The notes: generated by a model from the letters alone, not told the origin. Numbered from the stretch's first letter, positions 20,099 through 32,861 are shown. The stretch: 64,000 nt of DNA from Annona cherimola (GCA_030490835.1 CM059975.1:49653174-49717173); one strand, 5' to 3'. Program-made: numbers and translations.

Positions 20099-20646
20099 CA
20101 TGGATTTGAAATGATGTTTTTAAATAAATTGTGCAAATAATTCTCTACATGAGAATGACAAGACACCTGGTGTAAGAGGTATATAATGCCGGGATAATCA
20201 AAAGTCATGCATGTAGGAACCATATAGGCATCAAGAGGAAGAGAGGTTCCCCTTGATGAGGCCAAGTCGGAGACAGCTGGCGTATTGGACCATGCTATGT
20301 GAGATGTTCCCTGGGCTAGCGTACCCACACACGAAGGTTTATGTCAGGAATGGAAAGAAAGTATTTGCACACATGGATTTGAAAAGATATTTTTAAGGGA
20401 TGGTGCAAATAATTCTCTACATGAGAATGACAAGTTACCTGGTGTAAGAGGTATATAACGCTGGGGAAATCAAAAGTCATGCATGTAGGAACCATGTAGG
20501 CGTCAAGAGGAAGAGAGGTTCCTCTTGATGAGGCCAAGTCGGAGACAACCGGCGTATTGGACCATGTTATGTGAGATGTTCCCTGAGCTAGCGTACCCGC
20601 ACACGAAGGTTTATGTCAGGAGTGGAAAGGAAGCATTTGCACATCC
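20099..20646 (+). repeat. Tandem duplication of about 273 bp in gypsy B LTR
   Basis: Copies 20099-20371 and 20372-20646 share long identical stretches, for example around ATTCTCTACATGAGAATGAC and GAGATGTTCCCTG. LTR C carries a single equivalent (reversed, around 39410-39660). Confidence 0.85.
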
Positions 20647-20660
20647 AATGTTTATGAAAA

Positions 20661-20858
20661 GGTTTCTATTCCATTGATAGTTGATCACTTGCTAAGTGTC
20701 TCCCATCGAATGGAGAGAAATGCATTTACGAATGGTTTCCATGAATGGTTTATGAAAAATCTTCAAAAATAGTTTACGAAAAGGTTTCTATTCCATTGGT
20801 AGTTGATCACTTGGTAAGTGTCTTCTACCAAATGGAGAGGAATGCATTTAAAATGAAA
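20661..20858 (+). repeat. Second tandem duplication, about 118-bp period
   Basis: GAAAAGGTTTCTATTCCATT begins at about 20661 and 20779, each followed by TTGATCACTTG and GAATGCATTT. The copies are diverged but clear. Confidence 0.75.
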
Positions 20859-21192
20859 AATGCTTGCTTATTGAGTTTCGACTCATGTTTTGTTTTCCCA
20901 ACCTCAGACAGGTGTAGGGAAAGATAAGAAATGAAGGGAACGAGTTGCTAAAGGAAAAGAAGAATCTACAAAGGTTAGTAGATTTTTGTATGAACAGATT
21001 CCCTAATGGGATATGATGAGAAAGGACATAGATTGTATGAAATTATGAAGTTATGAATAATATGAGAAGTTGATGATTTATGATGTTATGGATAAGTCCA
21101 TCATGAATGATGATGAGTATATGTTTATGTGATGAAAGAAAAGAAAAAGAAAAAAAGAAAAATTGGACGAGATCCAATTAAGAACCCGCCGC

Positions 21193-21312
21193 GTGATCAG
21201 GGCAACAATCCTGATTCACGTTTACCAATCGACAAGATCCCGGAGTAAGGACAAATGTAACGTCTCGGTTCGGGGCCCCACAGAAATTGGTATCAGAGCA
21301 AGGATTGGTGAA
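21193..21312 (+). other. Gypsy B U5 hairpin and primer-binding site in a stem
   Basis: Hairpin arms lie at 21193-21201 and 21210-21219. U5 arm TTTACCAATC (21221-21230) pairs with GATTGGTGAA (21303-21312). The primer site TGGTATCAGAGCA (21288-21300) is a perfect Met-initiator match and lies between the arms. Confidence 0.75.
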
Positions 21313-21545
21313 TAAGTGTGGAAATAGAAAAGTTATGGATGATAGGAAAGGTGTAATACCACAAAAGTTGGTATTAGAATATGAATTTATGGATGGGCAA
21401 AGATAATATCTAGATCTATATGATGCTATTTGATGATTGATGATCAATGATTGATAATATGATAAGATGAAAATTGCGCAGCAGAAGTGTGATGGAAAAT
21501 GATAGGTTTTGGGACGAAACCTATTGTAAGGGGGGGAGGATTATG
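21301..21545 (+). mobile_element. Gypsy B interior, reduced to about 245 bp
   Basis: Only about 245 bases separate the primer site from a polypurine tract (21528-21542). No gene is possible. Immediately afterwards copia-2 begins, apparently a few bases inside what would be the 3' LTR. This resembles TRIM/LARD-type deletion derivatives, which depend on proteins from other elements. Confidence 0.65.
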
Positions 21546-23668
21546 TGTTGGTCCCGAGTTGATGGCTAAACCCAAGAGGGGAGGGGTGAATTGGGTTCTT
21601 TAAAAAATTCTTTGGTAAATTAAAAATCTTAACCCCTTGAAAGATTAATCCCCTTTTGAAAGCAAATAGAGAGCAATTAAGATAAAGCAGTAAAAGGAAG
21701 CAGAAGACAAGATTTATAGTGGTTCGGGCAAACCTGCCCTACTCCACTCTTCCAAGCTCACACTCCGTTGTGACTTGGGTTCCACTATGTATTCCTCGAA
21801 TACACTTAGAGTCTCCGCTCTCTTCTAGATTCAAGCTCTAGGGGGCATATACAACTTAGAGCCTATGCTCTCTTCTAGATTCTAGCTTTAGGGGGCATAA
21901 ACAACACACTGCACAAGTAGGTGATGAGTCACACTCCAATCACACTACTTTGCATACACTTGATCTTAGCTACCCAAGCTAAATCAAGGTTAATACAACA
22001 AGACTTTGAAATAAGAAAAACTACACTTTATAGAGATGTGTGGGCAGGTTGAGCTCGAGGAAGAAATTAGAAGCAGCTTGGATGAGTATCGATGAAGCAG
22101 CTTGTAACTTGAAGCTCTTTCTTCCTTTGAATGTATATGGACCACTCAAAAATGGAGAAAAGGAGATGGAAACACTTTCTTGCACTTCTTTTCTCTCTTT
22201 GGACTTTGTAATGTGTATATGAGTGTCTTGTATATATGTTCACGTTCATTTGAGTGTCCTTTTATAAAGTGAGGAAGATTTGAACGTTGTAGAGGTGGTT
22301 GGCGCGCAATAAATGATCTCCAACGTTCAAAAATTCGAACGTTATTTTCCAAGTCGAAGATGGAGTCGACTTGGCCTGCGACTTGGCTTCCAAGTCGCAC
22401 CTGGAGTCGACCTCGTGTGCGACTCCAGTTCTTCAGATTCCCAAGTCTGAGTCTTGGGTCGACTTGGCCTCAGACTTCAACTCAAGTCGATCCTGGAGTC
22501 GATTTGGGTTGCGACTTGGCTCGGCCTTTGCTAAAAATGCTTTGATCTTCATTTGGGGTATGTTTGGTTGGAGGTAAAACTTTTTGATGAAAACTTTTCA
22601 GAGTAGAAGTTTTCAAGTTGATAGAAAATGATGTGATATGATAGGGGTAATAATGAGGTGTAAAGAGAGTAAAGTTAAAATAGATAGGGTAGGTGTATGG
22701 GTATTTGTGTGGAAATCATTGAAAAGTAGGGTTGTTTATATAGGAAAATGTGAAAAAATAATTAAAAAATAAGGTAGTTATGAGAAGTGAAAAGTTTTTG
22801 ATTGAAAAGTTTTCATTAACATGTTTTATGTGTAACCAAACACACCCTTGATCTTCTTCTATCATGCTTGGCTTTCTTCCTTTGAATCATTTTCATTCTG
22901 GATGATTCCTCATACTTGTAGATCTTGTTAATCTTGAAGTCCTTGTTTTTGGTTTATCTTGGATAGGCTTAAACCTCATGAATCTTTAGAGAGTTTGATT
23001 CTTGTAGAACAGATTCATGTACCTTGCTTTGCTTTGGAGTCATTTGATCTTTAGGACTTGATAGACTTGATTTGATCTTGAACATGTATTCTTACTTTGA
23101 ACTTGAGTGAAACTCAAGTTATCTTTGAGAATAGTCTTTACTCCTTGATTTGGATCTTGATAAAGTTCAAGTAGGTTCTTGGAATGGGCTTGGAACTGCA
23201 TTTTGAAGTCTGAACTTCTCAAGTCGAGGATGGAGTCGACCTTGTCTGCGACTTCACCCAAGTCGCACCTGGAGTCGACTTGGCCTGCGACTTGGGCAGC
23301 TTTGTGCCCCAAAATCAGGTCTGGACAGTTTTTCTCAACTGAAGTCGATAGTGAGGTCGACTTCGTGTGCGACTTGGCTTCCCAAGTTGCAAGTGGAGTC
23401 GACTTAGCCTGCGACTTCACCTGCTACTCTTCCATTTCTGATTTTGCCTTTGAGGTTCAAAGTCAAGTCGATAGTGGAGTCGACTTTGGGATCGAGTTCA
23501 CCCTTAGTCGAAGTCCAAGTCGACTTGGGGATCGACTTGGCTATTTCAGTTCCTTAAATCACTGAGCAAACTCATTAGTACTCTTTAATATACTCAAATT
23601 AGCCTTTGTTAATCATCAAAACTTAAGCTTTGGTCAATTTTGTTTTGTTTTAAACATTGTTTCTAACA
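21546..23668 (-). repeat. Copia-2 3' LTR containing a MITE
   Basis: 2123 bp, of which 292 bp is a MITE (22556-22847). Subfamily like copia-1 and the solo LTR (GAGTTGATGGCTAAACCC at the inner end). TATA box reversed at 22258-22266. AGTCGACT clusters lie at about 22350-22520 and 23220-23545. Terminal TGTTAG instead of TGTTGG. Confidence 0.88.
22556..22847. mobile_element. Tourist-like MITE, 292 bp
   Basis: Terminal inverted repeats GGGTATGTTTGGTT and AACCAAACACACCC, flanked by TTG on both sides (22553-22555 and 22848-22850). The end sequence and 3-bp duplication fit PIF/Harbinger-type MITEs. It interrupts an LTR that is continuous in the copies at 10211 and 12750. No coding capacity. Confidence 0.75.
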
Positions 23669-23682
23669 ATCTCCCCCTTTTT
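23669..23682 (-). other. Copia-2 polypurine tract
   Basis: Reverse complement reads AAAAAGGGGGAGAT, identical to copia-1, and abuts the LTR. Confidence 0.9.
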
Positions 23683-23982
23683 GATAATTGACAAAACTAA
23701 ATTGAGCTTGTTCCTTTTAAGATAATTGCATTTCAAAAACAGAACATAATTGTCATAGCTTTCAACAAAATATGACTTTCAAACATTCAGAACATATCTT
23801 TTCAATCATTCATATCACACATATCAATCATAAACACATATTTGAGCATAAAAAAGTTTCATATATCATTCATGTTTTTAGTTTACAATGTAAAGAAAAA
23901 ATGAAAATGAAACTCCTTAATACAAACTACCTGACCCAAAACTCAAAAATTCTACTCAATTCCTATTCTATCTCCCCCTTTT

Positions 23983-25590
23983 TGTCAATCTATCAAAAAT
24001 TTGTCAATTCGCAAAGACTTTGTGAATTGAAATTGAGAGATGGGGTATGAGAGAGGTTTGATGGGACGGTTATGGGCTGATGATTAGAAGGAGGAAACGG
24101 GTGTGGGAGACGGCTCGCGATGAACTGAACCCGATTCGAAGGGATCAAGTTCAGGCATGGGTCGCTTCTTGTGACGGCCTGAGGCGAGGTGGTATCGAAT
24201 GGTACGCATTTTCCAATCGATTCGATCTTATCGGGAATGCATATCATTGATAGCATTCAAGACCTCAGTCACAAGACTAGTCATCCTATCCTCTTGATGA
24301 CCCATTTCTTCCCGAAGAGCCGAAATCTCTTCTTTAATGCTCTGAATCGTGGCCTCTTGAGATGATGTAGGAGGCGCTCTTTCGGGTGCAGCAGATCCTT
24401 GAGGTGAGTAGGATCCGTGCGTTGCGGGAGATGCGGGCTCCGCTTGAGCAGGCGGTGCTTCGGGAGGTTGCTCCCCCTCAGCCTGTGCGTGGTCCTCTTG
24501 CTCTCGGGCTGGCTCGCCTAGCTTTTTTCAGATTCTATCTTGTCTGAATTGCTCCAGATTGATCTTCATTCGTTGGAGCAGTGCCTTCTTGATTGCATTC
24601 GTCGTTTTGGGAACTTCAAATGGTTCCCCGTCGATGTCTACCTCGAACCGTTCTAGAATCCTAGTGATCCAGGATCCGTAAGGTAGTACGCCTCTCGGAT
24701 TATCTTTCCGGCACGCCAAGGCTTCTAGAAATAGCCTGGGAAGGCTGATCTTGACTTTATTGATTAACTTCCACAGGATCATGGCTTCTTGTGGATTCAA
24801 TTGATTTCTCCCGCCCCCTTTTGGATAGATACAGTGGGCGATTAGCAGACGGAGGACTCTGAGCCTAGGAGAAAGATCCATGTAATGCAAAAACTTTGTG
24901 CCTGCATGGTACTTGTTGCTCTTTGTCAGCTCGTTGTAGATTTTGTCCATTATAAGGTCTGTAGGAAGTCGTTCTTCTTCATAGGGTACTTGAAGAATGC
25001 TCCCGATTCTCCTTAAGGCTTCATTTTGATTTGGGTAATTTAGAGAACCCAGATACATCTCGCTTCCTTTGACATAGGCTGAGAACTTGGTATCATCCCA
25101 TAAATAGTAGAAGAGTCTAGTGAGATCGGGATAGATCCTTTCGTCAGACTTTAACAGTTGTGTCCAACCTTGGAAGTCAAGCAACTCTTCTATATCAAAC
25201 TCGTAGTCGCTGAGAAATTTGAAATCAATGATTTTTGGGAATGAATACCTTTCTCTCATAAAAATATTTGTAGAAGCGACTGTGTTGCTGCTCAGACTTG
25301 AAGTAGGTCGTGGGCATTTTCAAGACTTGCCCCTTTTTGATCGGGATTCTTGAGGAGGTTGAGCTTTGAGGTTGACTTTCTGACCTCGGAGCTCGATCAG
25401 ACGATTGAGTAGTGGTTTGAAATCGAACCCGTCTACCCGTTGATGTCGATGGTTCCTCCCTTGCTCTCTTAGCAGGTCTCCTTTGTTTTCTAGGAACTTC
25501 CTCTTCTGTGTTGGATTGGGAAGGTCTGGGCACTGGTCTTTGGGCTGGCTTTTTGACTGCTAGCTTTGGGAGTCTAGCTTTTGGTGCCAT
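23983..25590 (-). pseudogene. ORF3-B, decayed second ORF3 copy
   Basis: Homologous over its whole length to copia-1 ORF3. It starts MAPKARLPKLAV at 25590, keeps the nuclear-signal-like GRRVRF, the globular core (LLDFQGW, SPRLRVLRLLIAHCIYPKGG, DNPRGVLPYG) and the C-terminal coiled-coil and KRPMPELDP region. A frameshift lies near 25232 (an extra A in a short A run). In-frame stops occur near 24530 and 24230. It is followed by the non-coding ORF3 3' region and then the polypurine tract. The upstream frame is open into the tail of ORF3-A. Confidence 0.82.
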
Positions 25591-25744
25591 TTTGATTTGG
25601 GAGTTGGAAACTAAGGGAGAGAGGAATGGAAAATGAGAGAGAGAGAGCTGAGAGAGTTGGGAGAGAGAGAAAAGCAAAGGAAACTTTGAGATTGGAGAGG
25701 CAAAAGGTGTTTGGGAGAGAGAGAAAGAAGAAATTTGTGGCTTT

Positions 25745-27140
25745 AATTCCCAATCCATACAATCTTGACAGGAATGCATGTCCATAATAGCTGTAAGGAC
25801 CTCTGAGATTTGACTTGTTATCCTGTTTTCTAGCTGCTCCAGGTCCTCTCGAAGGGTCTGTATTGAGGTATCCTGAGACGGTGGTCGTGGTGCTAGGTCT
25901 GGAATCTCAGATCCTTTAGGCGAGCACGACCCATGCGAAGCAGGCGATGCAGGTGCCTCGTGATCATCTTATGGAGCTGGCTGCTCCTCTGGATGTGTCG
26001 GGGGCTGCTCCCCCTCAACCTGTGCATCTCTGGCTTCTTCTGAAGCTGGTGCTCCCTCTTCTGCTTCTGCCCTGAATTGAACTACATTGATCTTCATTCT
26101 TTGGATCAATGCCTTGTTGATCGCATTCGTCGGTTTTAACACCTCGAATGGCTCTCCATCGATATCAACTCCAAAATGTTCTAGGATCTTTGTGATCCAA
26201 GTACCATAAGGAAAAACCCCTCGTGGGTTGTCTTTCCTAGAACTTAGGGCTTCTATGAACAACTGAGGAAGGCTGACTTTGACCCGGTTCACTATTTTCC
26301 ATTAAATTCTCGCCTCCTGTGGGTTTAACTGATTCCTTCCTCCGCCCTTTGGATAAATGCAGTGGGCTATCAGAAGACGTAGAACCCGTAGCCTCGGGGA
26401 TAAGTCCATATAATGTAGGAACTTAATCCCAGGATGATACTTATTGCTCCTTGTGAGCTGATTGTAGATATACGAGAGAGTGAGGTTTTCAGGCAACGGT
26501 TCATCCTCATGAGGTACCTCTAAGATTTGCCCCACATTTATGATTGCTTCCTCTATCCTTGGGGTTACTCCGATTCTAAAGAACATATCAACTCCTTTTA
26601 CAAAGGTACCAAAGTACTCGTCATCCCATAGATAATAGAAAATACGAGTCAAGTCGGGATATACTCTTTCATCTGCCTTTAGTAGGCTAGTCCATCCTTG
26701 GAAATCCAGCAACTACTCAATGTCGAACTCATAATCCTTCAAAAATTTGAAATCGGTGATTTTAGGGATGAATACCTTGCGTTCATAGAACGACTTGTAG
26801 AAACGACTGTGCTGTGCTGTAACTCGGTCTTGAAGTATGTGGTCGGCATCTTCAATACTTGAGCTTTAGCAGCCGTGGAGCCTTTCTTTCTAGCCCCCGA
26901 TTGCGTGCTTTGCGACGTTTGTGTATGTTCTTCTCGGGCAGCAGTAGTGGATGGGGTTGCAGTTTGGAAACGGACTCTGCGACCTGTGGAAGTGGATGGT
27001 TCTTCTCGGGCTCGTTTTGAGGGGGTCCGTTGTCTTCTTGGGACTTCTTCGTGTTGGGAACTGGATGGTCTAGGGACAGACTTCAGTGAGGTTTGGACAC
27101 TGCTAGTTTAGGCAGTCAGGATTTAGGAGCCGTTGTAATG
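25745..27140 (-). pseudogene. ORF3-A, decayed first ORF3 copy, lacks its C-terminal end
   Basis: A third ORF3 homologue, directly after the pol / AGTCGACT / purine-rich block of copia-2, the normal ORF3 position. The start codon appears to be ACG (near 27137). In-frame stops lie near 27125, 26714, 26301 and 25967, but the frame is otherwise maintained. The globular core is recognisable (LLDFQGW at 26712 downwards, SPRLRVLRLLIAHC, DNPRGVFPYG). Homology stops near 25745 in the coiled-coil region (MHSCQDCMDWE), where the sequence passes into the pyrimidine-rich leader of ORF3-B. Confidence 0.8.
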
Positions 27141-27542
27141 AGATAGTGATCTGGGAGTTTTAGTGGGATTTTGAGAAAGAACTTGGGAATGGCAGTTTAA
27201 GATGTGAAATGGGAAGAGGTGAAATTTGAGCTTTAGAGGGATGCTTTGCTGACAAATAGAGAGAGAGACAGAGATTGAAAGAGAGATAGTTAGAGAGAGA
27301 GTGAGGGAGGGGGTGCCAAAAGAAGAGAGTGAAAGAGAGATTGAGAAAGACAGAGATTATTTGCCGGAGATGGAGAAAAACAGAGAGATGAAATGAGGGA
27401 AATGAGAGCAATGGAAGCGAAAAATCGCCTGAGAGGTTGCTGTCGGAACGAGAGAGTGAGTGAGAGAGAAAGAGAGATTGAGGTAGTGGTGCGAAAAGGG
27501 AGAGAGAAAAATTGAGAGAGAGTGAGGCTGTTGGTGCGAAAG

Positions 27543-27544
<2 letters not shown>

Positions 27545-27593
<49 letters not shown>
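27545..27593. repeat. (GA)n microsatellite
   Basis: About 24 GA units within the purine-rich (on this strand) leader of ORF3-A. Long ORFs over it are low-complexity artefacts. Confidence 0.95.
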
Positions 27594-27608
<15 letters not shown>

Positions 27609-27740
27609 TCTAGAGAGGAAGAAGGAAGAAAAAAAATAGAGAGGGAAGACGGCTGCCGCGAGAGAGGAGAAAAGAAAACAGAGGAAAGAAGAAAGAAGAG
27701 AAAGAAGAAGAAGGGAGAGGAATCCCGACGGTCGCGCGCT

Positions 27741-27873
27741 GGAGTCGACGCTGCCCTAGGTGAAGTCAACTTTACTCCAGAGGCGGATTCGACTTCGCCA
27801 TGCCCAAGTCGACTTCACTGGAGTCGACTTGGTGGCTCCGGAATCGACTTCACTATCGACTTGGACTTTTCAA
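27741..27873 (-). promoter_or_regulatory. AGTCGACT block between pol and ORF3-A
   Basis: GAGTCGAC, AAGTCGACTTC, GGAGTCGACTTGG and related cores, equivalent to 7774-7880 of copia-1. Conservation of position in an old and a young copy supports a functional role. Confidence 0.65.
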
Positions 27874-27898
27874 GTCTGATTTTCTTGTCTAATTATTC

Positions 27899-30800
27899 CT
27901 AATTTAACTCAATCATCCCCATATCATTTCTAATTTTGTAAAATGATTCCTTTGCTAAAGGCTTGGTGAATATATCAACAATTATATCCTCAGTTTTCAC
28001 ATATTCTAAACGAACATCATGATTTTCAACATGTTCACGAATAAAATGATGTCTTACATCTCTGTGTTTGGTTCTTGAATGTAATACTGGATTTTTAGTT
28101 AAACAAATAGCACTTGTATTATCACATCTGATAGGAATGTTATAATAATCAATACCATAGTCTTTTAATTGTTGTTTCATCTAAAGTAATTGGGAACAAC
28201 AGCTCCCGGCGGCTATATATTCAGCTTCCGCCGTAGATAGAGCAGCACTAGTTTGTTTCCTTGAATACCATGAAACTAACATGCTTCCAAGGAATTGACA
28301 TATTCCACTAGTACTTTTTCTATCCACTTTGTAACCGGCAAAATATGCATCCGAGTATCCGATTAAATCAAGTGTTGACCCCTTTGGATACCATAATCCA
28401 AGATTAATGGTGTTTATCAAATATTTGAAAATTCTTTTCAAAGCCAATAAATGAGATTCTTTAGGACATGCTTGAAACCTTGAACACATACAAACACTGA
28501 AAAGAATATCTGGTCTAGAAGCAGTTAAATATAACAATGATCCTATCATACTTCTATAAAGCTGTTGATCGATACATTTACCATTTTCATCCGTGTCGAT
28601 CTTTATTGTTGAACTCATTGGAGTATTTGCCCCTTTGCTTGTTTGCATTCCGAATTTCTTTAGCATTTCTTTGATGTACTTGGATTGATTTATGAATATT
28701 CCTTCGGCTTGTTGCTTGATTTGTAGTCCAAGGAAGAAATTTAATTCTCCCATCATGCTCATTTCAAATTCGCTCTGCATGATCTTAGAAAATTCTTGAC
28801 ATAGAGTTTCATCAGTAGCACCAAATATTATGTCATCTACATAAATTTGTACAATTCAAATATTTTTACTTTTATACTTGATGAATAAAGTATCATCAAG
28901 TTTTCCTCTTTGAAATTCATGATCAATTAAAATTTTATTTAACCTTTCATACCAAGCTCTTGGAGCTTGTTTTAGTCCATATAATGCTTTGGTTAATTTA
29001 TAAACATATTTTGATTGATCCTTTTCTTCACATCCAGGGGGTTGTTCTACATATACTTCTTCATTCAAGTATCCATTCAAAAATACGCTTTTCACATCCA
29101 TTTGAAATAATTTGAAATTCATGTGAGAAGCAAAAGCTAGTAAGATGCGTATGGCTTCTAATCTAGCCACGGGTGCATATGATTCTTCAAAATCAATTTC
29201 TTCTTCTTGAGAATATCCTTTGGCTACTAATCTGGCTTTGTTTCTTATTACAAGTCCACTTTCATCCAATTTGTTCCTAAATACCCATTTGGTACCAATA
29301 ATGGTGCAATCATTTGGTCTAGGAACTAAATGTCATACGTTATTTCTTTCAAATTGATTTAGCTTTTCTTGCATTGCAACAACCCATTTTTCATCATTAA
29401 GAGCTTGTTCAATAGTGGTTGGTTCAATTTTTGACACAAATGCATATTGTTCACAAATGTTTTGTTTTGACCTTCTAGTCTTTACTCCTTCATAGATATT
29501 ACCAATGACTTGCTCAATTGGATGGGCATTTTTGAATTTCAAATCAGTTGGAGGTTTGTAGGAATCATTACCTTCTCTTACCTTTTCTTCTGTAGAATTT
29601 TTTGGCTTGAGTTCGATTTCCTTTTGTTGCTCTTGTTATTTTGCTTTAGCATCATCTGCATCACTTAATTCATCCTCCTTTCTAAGAGTTTGGTTAAATT
29701 CATCAAAAACAACATATATTGATTCTTCTACTACTTGATTTCTTTTGTTGAAAATCCTATATGCTTTGCTATTTGATAAATAACTAAGGAAAATAGCTTC
29801 ATCACTTTTGGCATCTAATTTTCCTAAATTTGTTTTTCCATTGTTTAACACATAACAAGTACATCCAAAAGTATGGAAATATGATATGTTTGGTTTTCTG
29901 CCTTTCCAAAGTTCATATGGGGTCTTTTTCAAAATTGCTCTAATGGTAACTCGGCTCAATACATGACAAGCTGTACTCACAGCTTCTCCCCAAAATCTTT
30001 TGGATAATTTACTCTCATTTAGCATAGTTCTAGCCATTTCTTGTATTGTCCGGTTTTTCCTTTCAACAACTCCATTTTGTTGAGGAGTTCTAGGTGCAGA
30101 AAATGTATGATGAATTCCTTTTTTATTGCAAAATTCTATAAATTTATTATTTTCAAATTCACCACCATGATCACTTCTAATGGAAATGATTGAACTTTGC
30201 TTTTCATTTTGCACCAAATTTCAAAACGTGACAAACATAGAAAATGCTTCATCTTTGCTAGCTAAGAGTATAATCCAAGTAAATCTTAAAAAATCATCAA
30301 CAATTACATACATGTGCTTTTTTCCACAAAGAGTTAAAATGTCCGATGACCCATAAAGATCCATATGTAACAACTCAAGTGGTCTAGTTGTTGAAATTTT
30401 CTTTTTGGTGGAAAATTGCATTTTGGGTTGTTTAGATAGTTGACAGGCTTTAAAAATCTTATCCTTGTCATATTTGAGCTTTGGTAACCCTTGTACTAGA
30501 TTCTTTTTCCACAATGTTTTAATATTTGACATATTTATATGTCCAAGCCTTGTATGTCATATCCATGAATCATTTTCTATGGCTATTAGACATTTTCCCT
30601 CTAGTTCATCAAGGCAAACCAAATATACATTTCCATGTCTTTTGCCACTAAATACTATATGTTCATCATCAAAAACATTGCATATAGAGGATTCAAATAC
30701 AACTTTGTATCCTTTATCACCTAGTTGACTAATACTCATTAGGTTATGTTTGAGTTCTTCAACAAATAGTACATCTTCAATACATGCATTTGAAATACCA

Positions 30801-30960
30801 TAAACATTTCCTTTACCTTTTATTTTACCTTTTCATTATTTCCAAAAGCTACTGTTCCTTCATTGCATGGACTGATCTTATGGAACAATCATTTTTCTCC
30901 TGTCATATGTCTTAAGCAACCACTATCCAAAAACCATATGTTATTGGCCTTAGCTCTAAG
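27899..30960 (-). pseudogene. pol: Copia-2 Pol, decayed
   Basis: Homologous to copia-1 Pol throughout and ends with the same residues (..MIELN). Protease DSGC motif lies near 30920, GAG-pre-integrase near 30500-30700, integrase near 29900-30380 (RSDHGGEF and NGVVERKN kept), reverse transcriptase near 28500-29300 (YVDD near 28840) and RNase H 27950-28400 (STAEAEY). From 30739 to 27899 one frame is kept, interrupted by six in-frame stops (30557, 30221, 29636, 29333, 28856 and 28181). A single-base deletion appears near 30830 by comparison with copia-1. More stops than in copia-1 mean an older insertion. Confidence 0.9.
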
Positions 30961-30984
30961 ACAAATCTGCAAAAATTAAGTCAA

Positions 30985-32814
30985 GTGGAGCTGATCCTTT
31001 TGGTACCCATTTTATGGGTCAATTTGGGTTAGTTATCCTTTGGAGTCTATGTTGGTCTATCTTTGAAGCCATAAATCCAATGCTTTTCGGTATCCAAACC
31101 AATTTTGCACCAAGGTTTTGCAATTTTCTCAATTTGCATTGATAAACCTTGTGTCCTAACTTGTTGCAAAAATTACAAGCTCCTGGAAGTCTAGAAACAG
31201 GAAGCCATTTGGTAATTTGTTCCTCGGTTGGTCTTTTGGTCCAAACTACTTGATTTATCTTAGGTTTAGTATAAATGGGTTTGGCGTTGTTTCTCGGAGC
31301 ATTAGATTTCTCTTGCTCAAATGTATTATACCCAAGTCCTTTCTTATAAGTTTAGGTTGTCATTTTTAAGAACATTTTCACATTTTCTCCTGGATTAGAA
31401 AACTTGACAAGCGATTCATTTAATGATTCATTTTCCCTTTTGAGTTTCTCTAACTCAACTTCCAAGGTATTCTTTTCACTTTTTAATTTTTCTATCTTTT
31501 CAGCAAATTTACCATTCACAATTATTACTGCATCACGTTGTCTTTTCTTTATTGTAAACTTGCTTCCTAATTTCTTTATTTCCTTATATAATGAATCGTA
31601 GGCTTGTTGAAGTTCTTCCAATTCAGCACATTTGAGGCATTCATTTGTAGAAGAGAAAATTGAAAAGGATTTTTGTTTGGAGGTTACCTCTTGACTACTT
31701 GTGCAGTTCGTTGAAGTAGCTTGATCCTCCAAGATTTCTGTGGCTGCAAAACATATGTCGGAATTTGTTATGCAACAAATTCTTGCGCAATCTGCTTCAC
31801 ATTCTTCACTTGAAGAGCTACATGTTGTAGATTCCTCTTCATTTACGTACATGCCTCTTTCTTTGTTTCTTTGAAATTTTCTATTGTTGCCTCGATCTTT
31901 TCTTTGCTCCTTTGCTTTATTTTCTTCAGGCGTTGGGCATTGGGCTTGCATGTGCCCCGAACCACCACACTGGTAACATTTTTTTGATTTTTTCTTTTTC
32001 TATTTAGAATCTCTTTCTTTAAAGTTTCTGAAATTTCTACCTTTCCTTACAAATTTTCTAAACCGTTTTGTAAGTAAGGCAATTTCATCGTCGTTTTGTG
32101 ATGATGAGGTGGTGTCATCTGAGTCTTGTGCAGATTTCAAGGCGATAACTCTTTTGCCTTTGTGGTGATCCTCGTTTCTTTTCTTGATTAGCTCATGTGA
32201 CATTAACGAGCTAATAAGGTCTTCCAACTTCAATGTGTTTAGGTCCTTGGCTTCTTCTATTGCCGTGATTTTTGGAGTCCATGATTCGGGTAGTGCCCTT
32301 AGAATCTTCATGACCTGTTCAGATTCAGAAATTGCCTTTCCTAGTCCTTTCAAGGCGTTAGTAATCTTGGAAAATCTAGCAAACATTTCAAAAATATTTT
32401 CTGTTTCTAGCATTCTAAAGTTTTCCAATTCTCCAATCAAAATATTTCTCTTTGTCCCTTGGACTTGAGAAGTTCCTTCATTGATGGATGTTAGTGTATC
32501 CCATATCTCTTTGGCAGTTAAACAAGCGGATAATCTATCATATTCGGAAGCCGTAAGAGCACAAAATAATAAATTCATAGCCTTGGCGTTGCTCTTACAA
32601 TTTTTACTTCCTCATCGGTCCATTTGGAAGCTCCTTCATCAATAGGCAAAGTCACACCGTCTTGGATTGCAATCCAAGAGTCCATATCTGTAGCCATGAT
32701 GAGTTATTTCATACGTAGCTTCCAATATCCAAAATTGTTCCCATCAAACAATGGTGGCCTAGTAAAGGATTGGCCTTCGGCAAATGCGGGAACGGAAGTG
32801 GATTGGGATGGCAT
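30985..32814 (-). pseudogene. gag: Copia-2 Gag, decayed
   Basis: Starts at 32814 (MPSQSTSVPAFAEGQ). A stop interrupts at 32704 where copia-1 has Gln, a one-base deletion shifts the frame near 32608, and stops follow at 32000 and 31352. The CCHC knuckle (CYQCGGSGHMQAQC) is readable around 31940-31985 and the coiled-coil-like region around 31400-31600. The order and spacing are those of copia-1 gag. Confidence 0.88.
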
Positions 32815-32849
32815 ATCAAAAAGATCTCTTTGGTAAAACTCAAATACCT

Positions 32850-32861
32850 GCTCTGATACCA
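32850..32861 (-). other. Copia-2 primer-binding site
   Basis: Reverse complement TGGTATCAGAGC, two bases from the LTR end; Met-initiator tRNA match. Confidence 0.9.

Larger units (their letters stand above)
18210..21282 (+). repeat. Gypsy B 5' LTR (about 3.07 kb)
   Basis: From TGTGAAACCCC to CCCCACA. The start is inferred from the conserved LTR opening; the end is certain because a primer site follows. It contains a CpG-poor AT-rich body, two tandem duplications (20099-20646 and 20661-20858) and the conserved U5 hairpin. Short ORFs inside are not conserved among LTR copies. Confidence 0.65.

Noticed and set aside
24000..24256. ORF of 87 codons
   Set aside because: Out-of-frame shadow of the ORF3-B C-terminal region, whose true frame (KKRPMPELDP) is recognisable beside it.
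27290..27902. Long Ser/Leu- or Arg/Glu-rich ORFs
   Set aside because: Low-complexity translations of the GA microsatellite and the pyrimidine-rich ORF3 leader.
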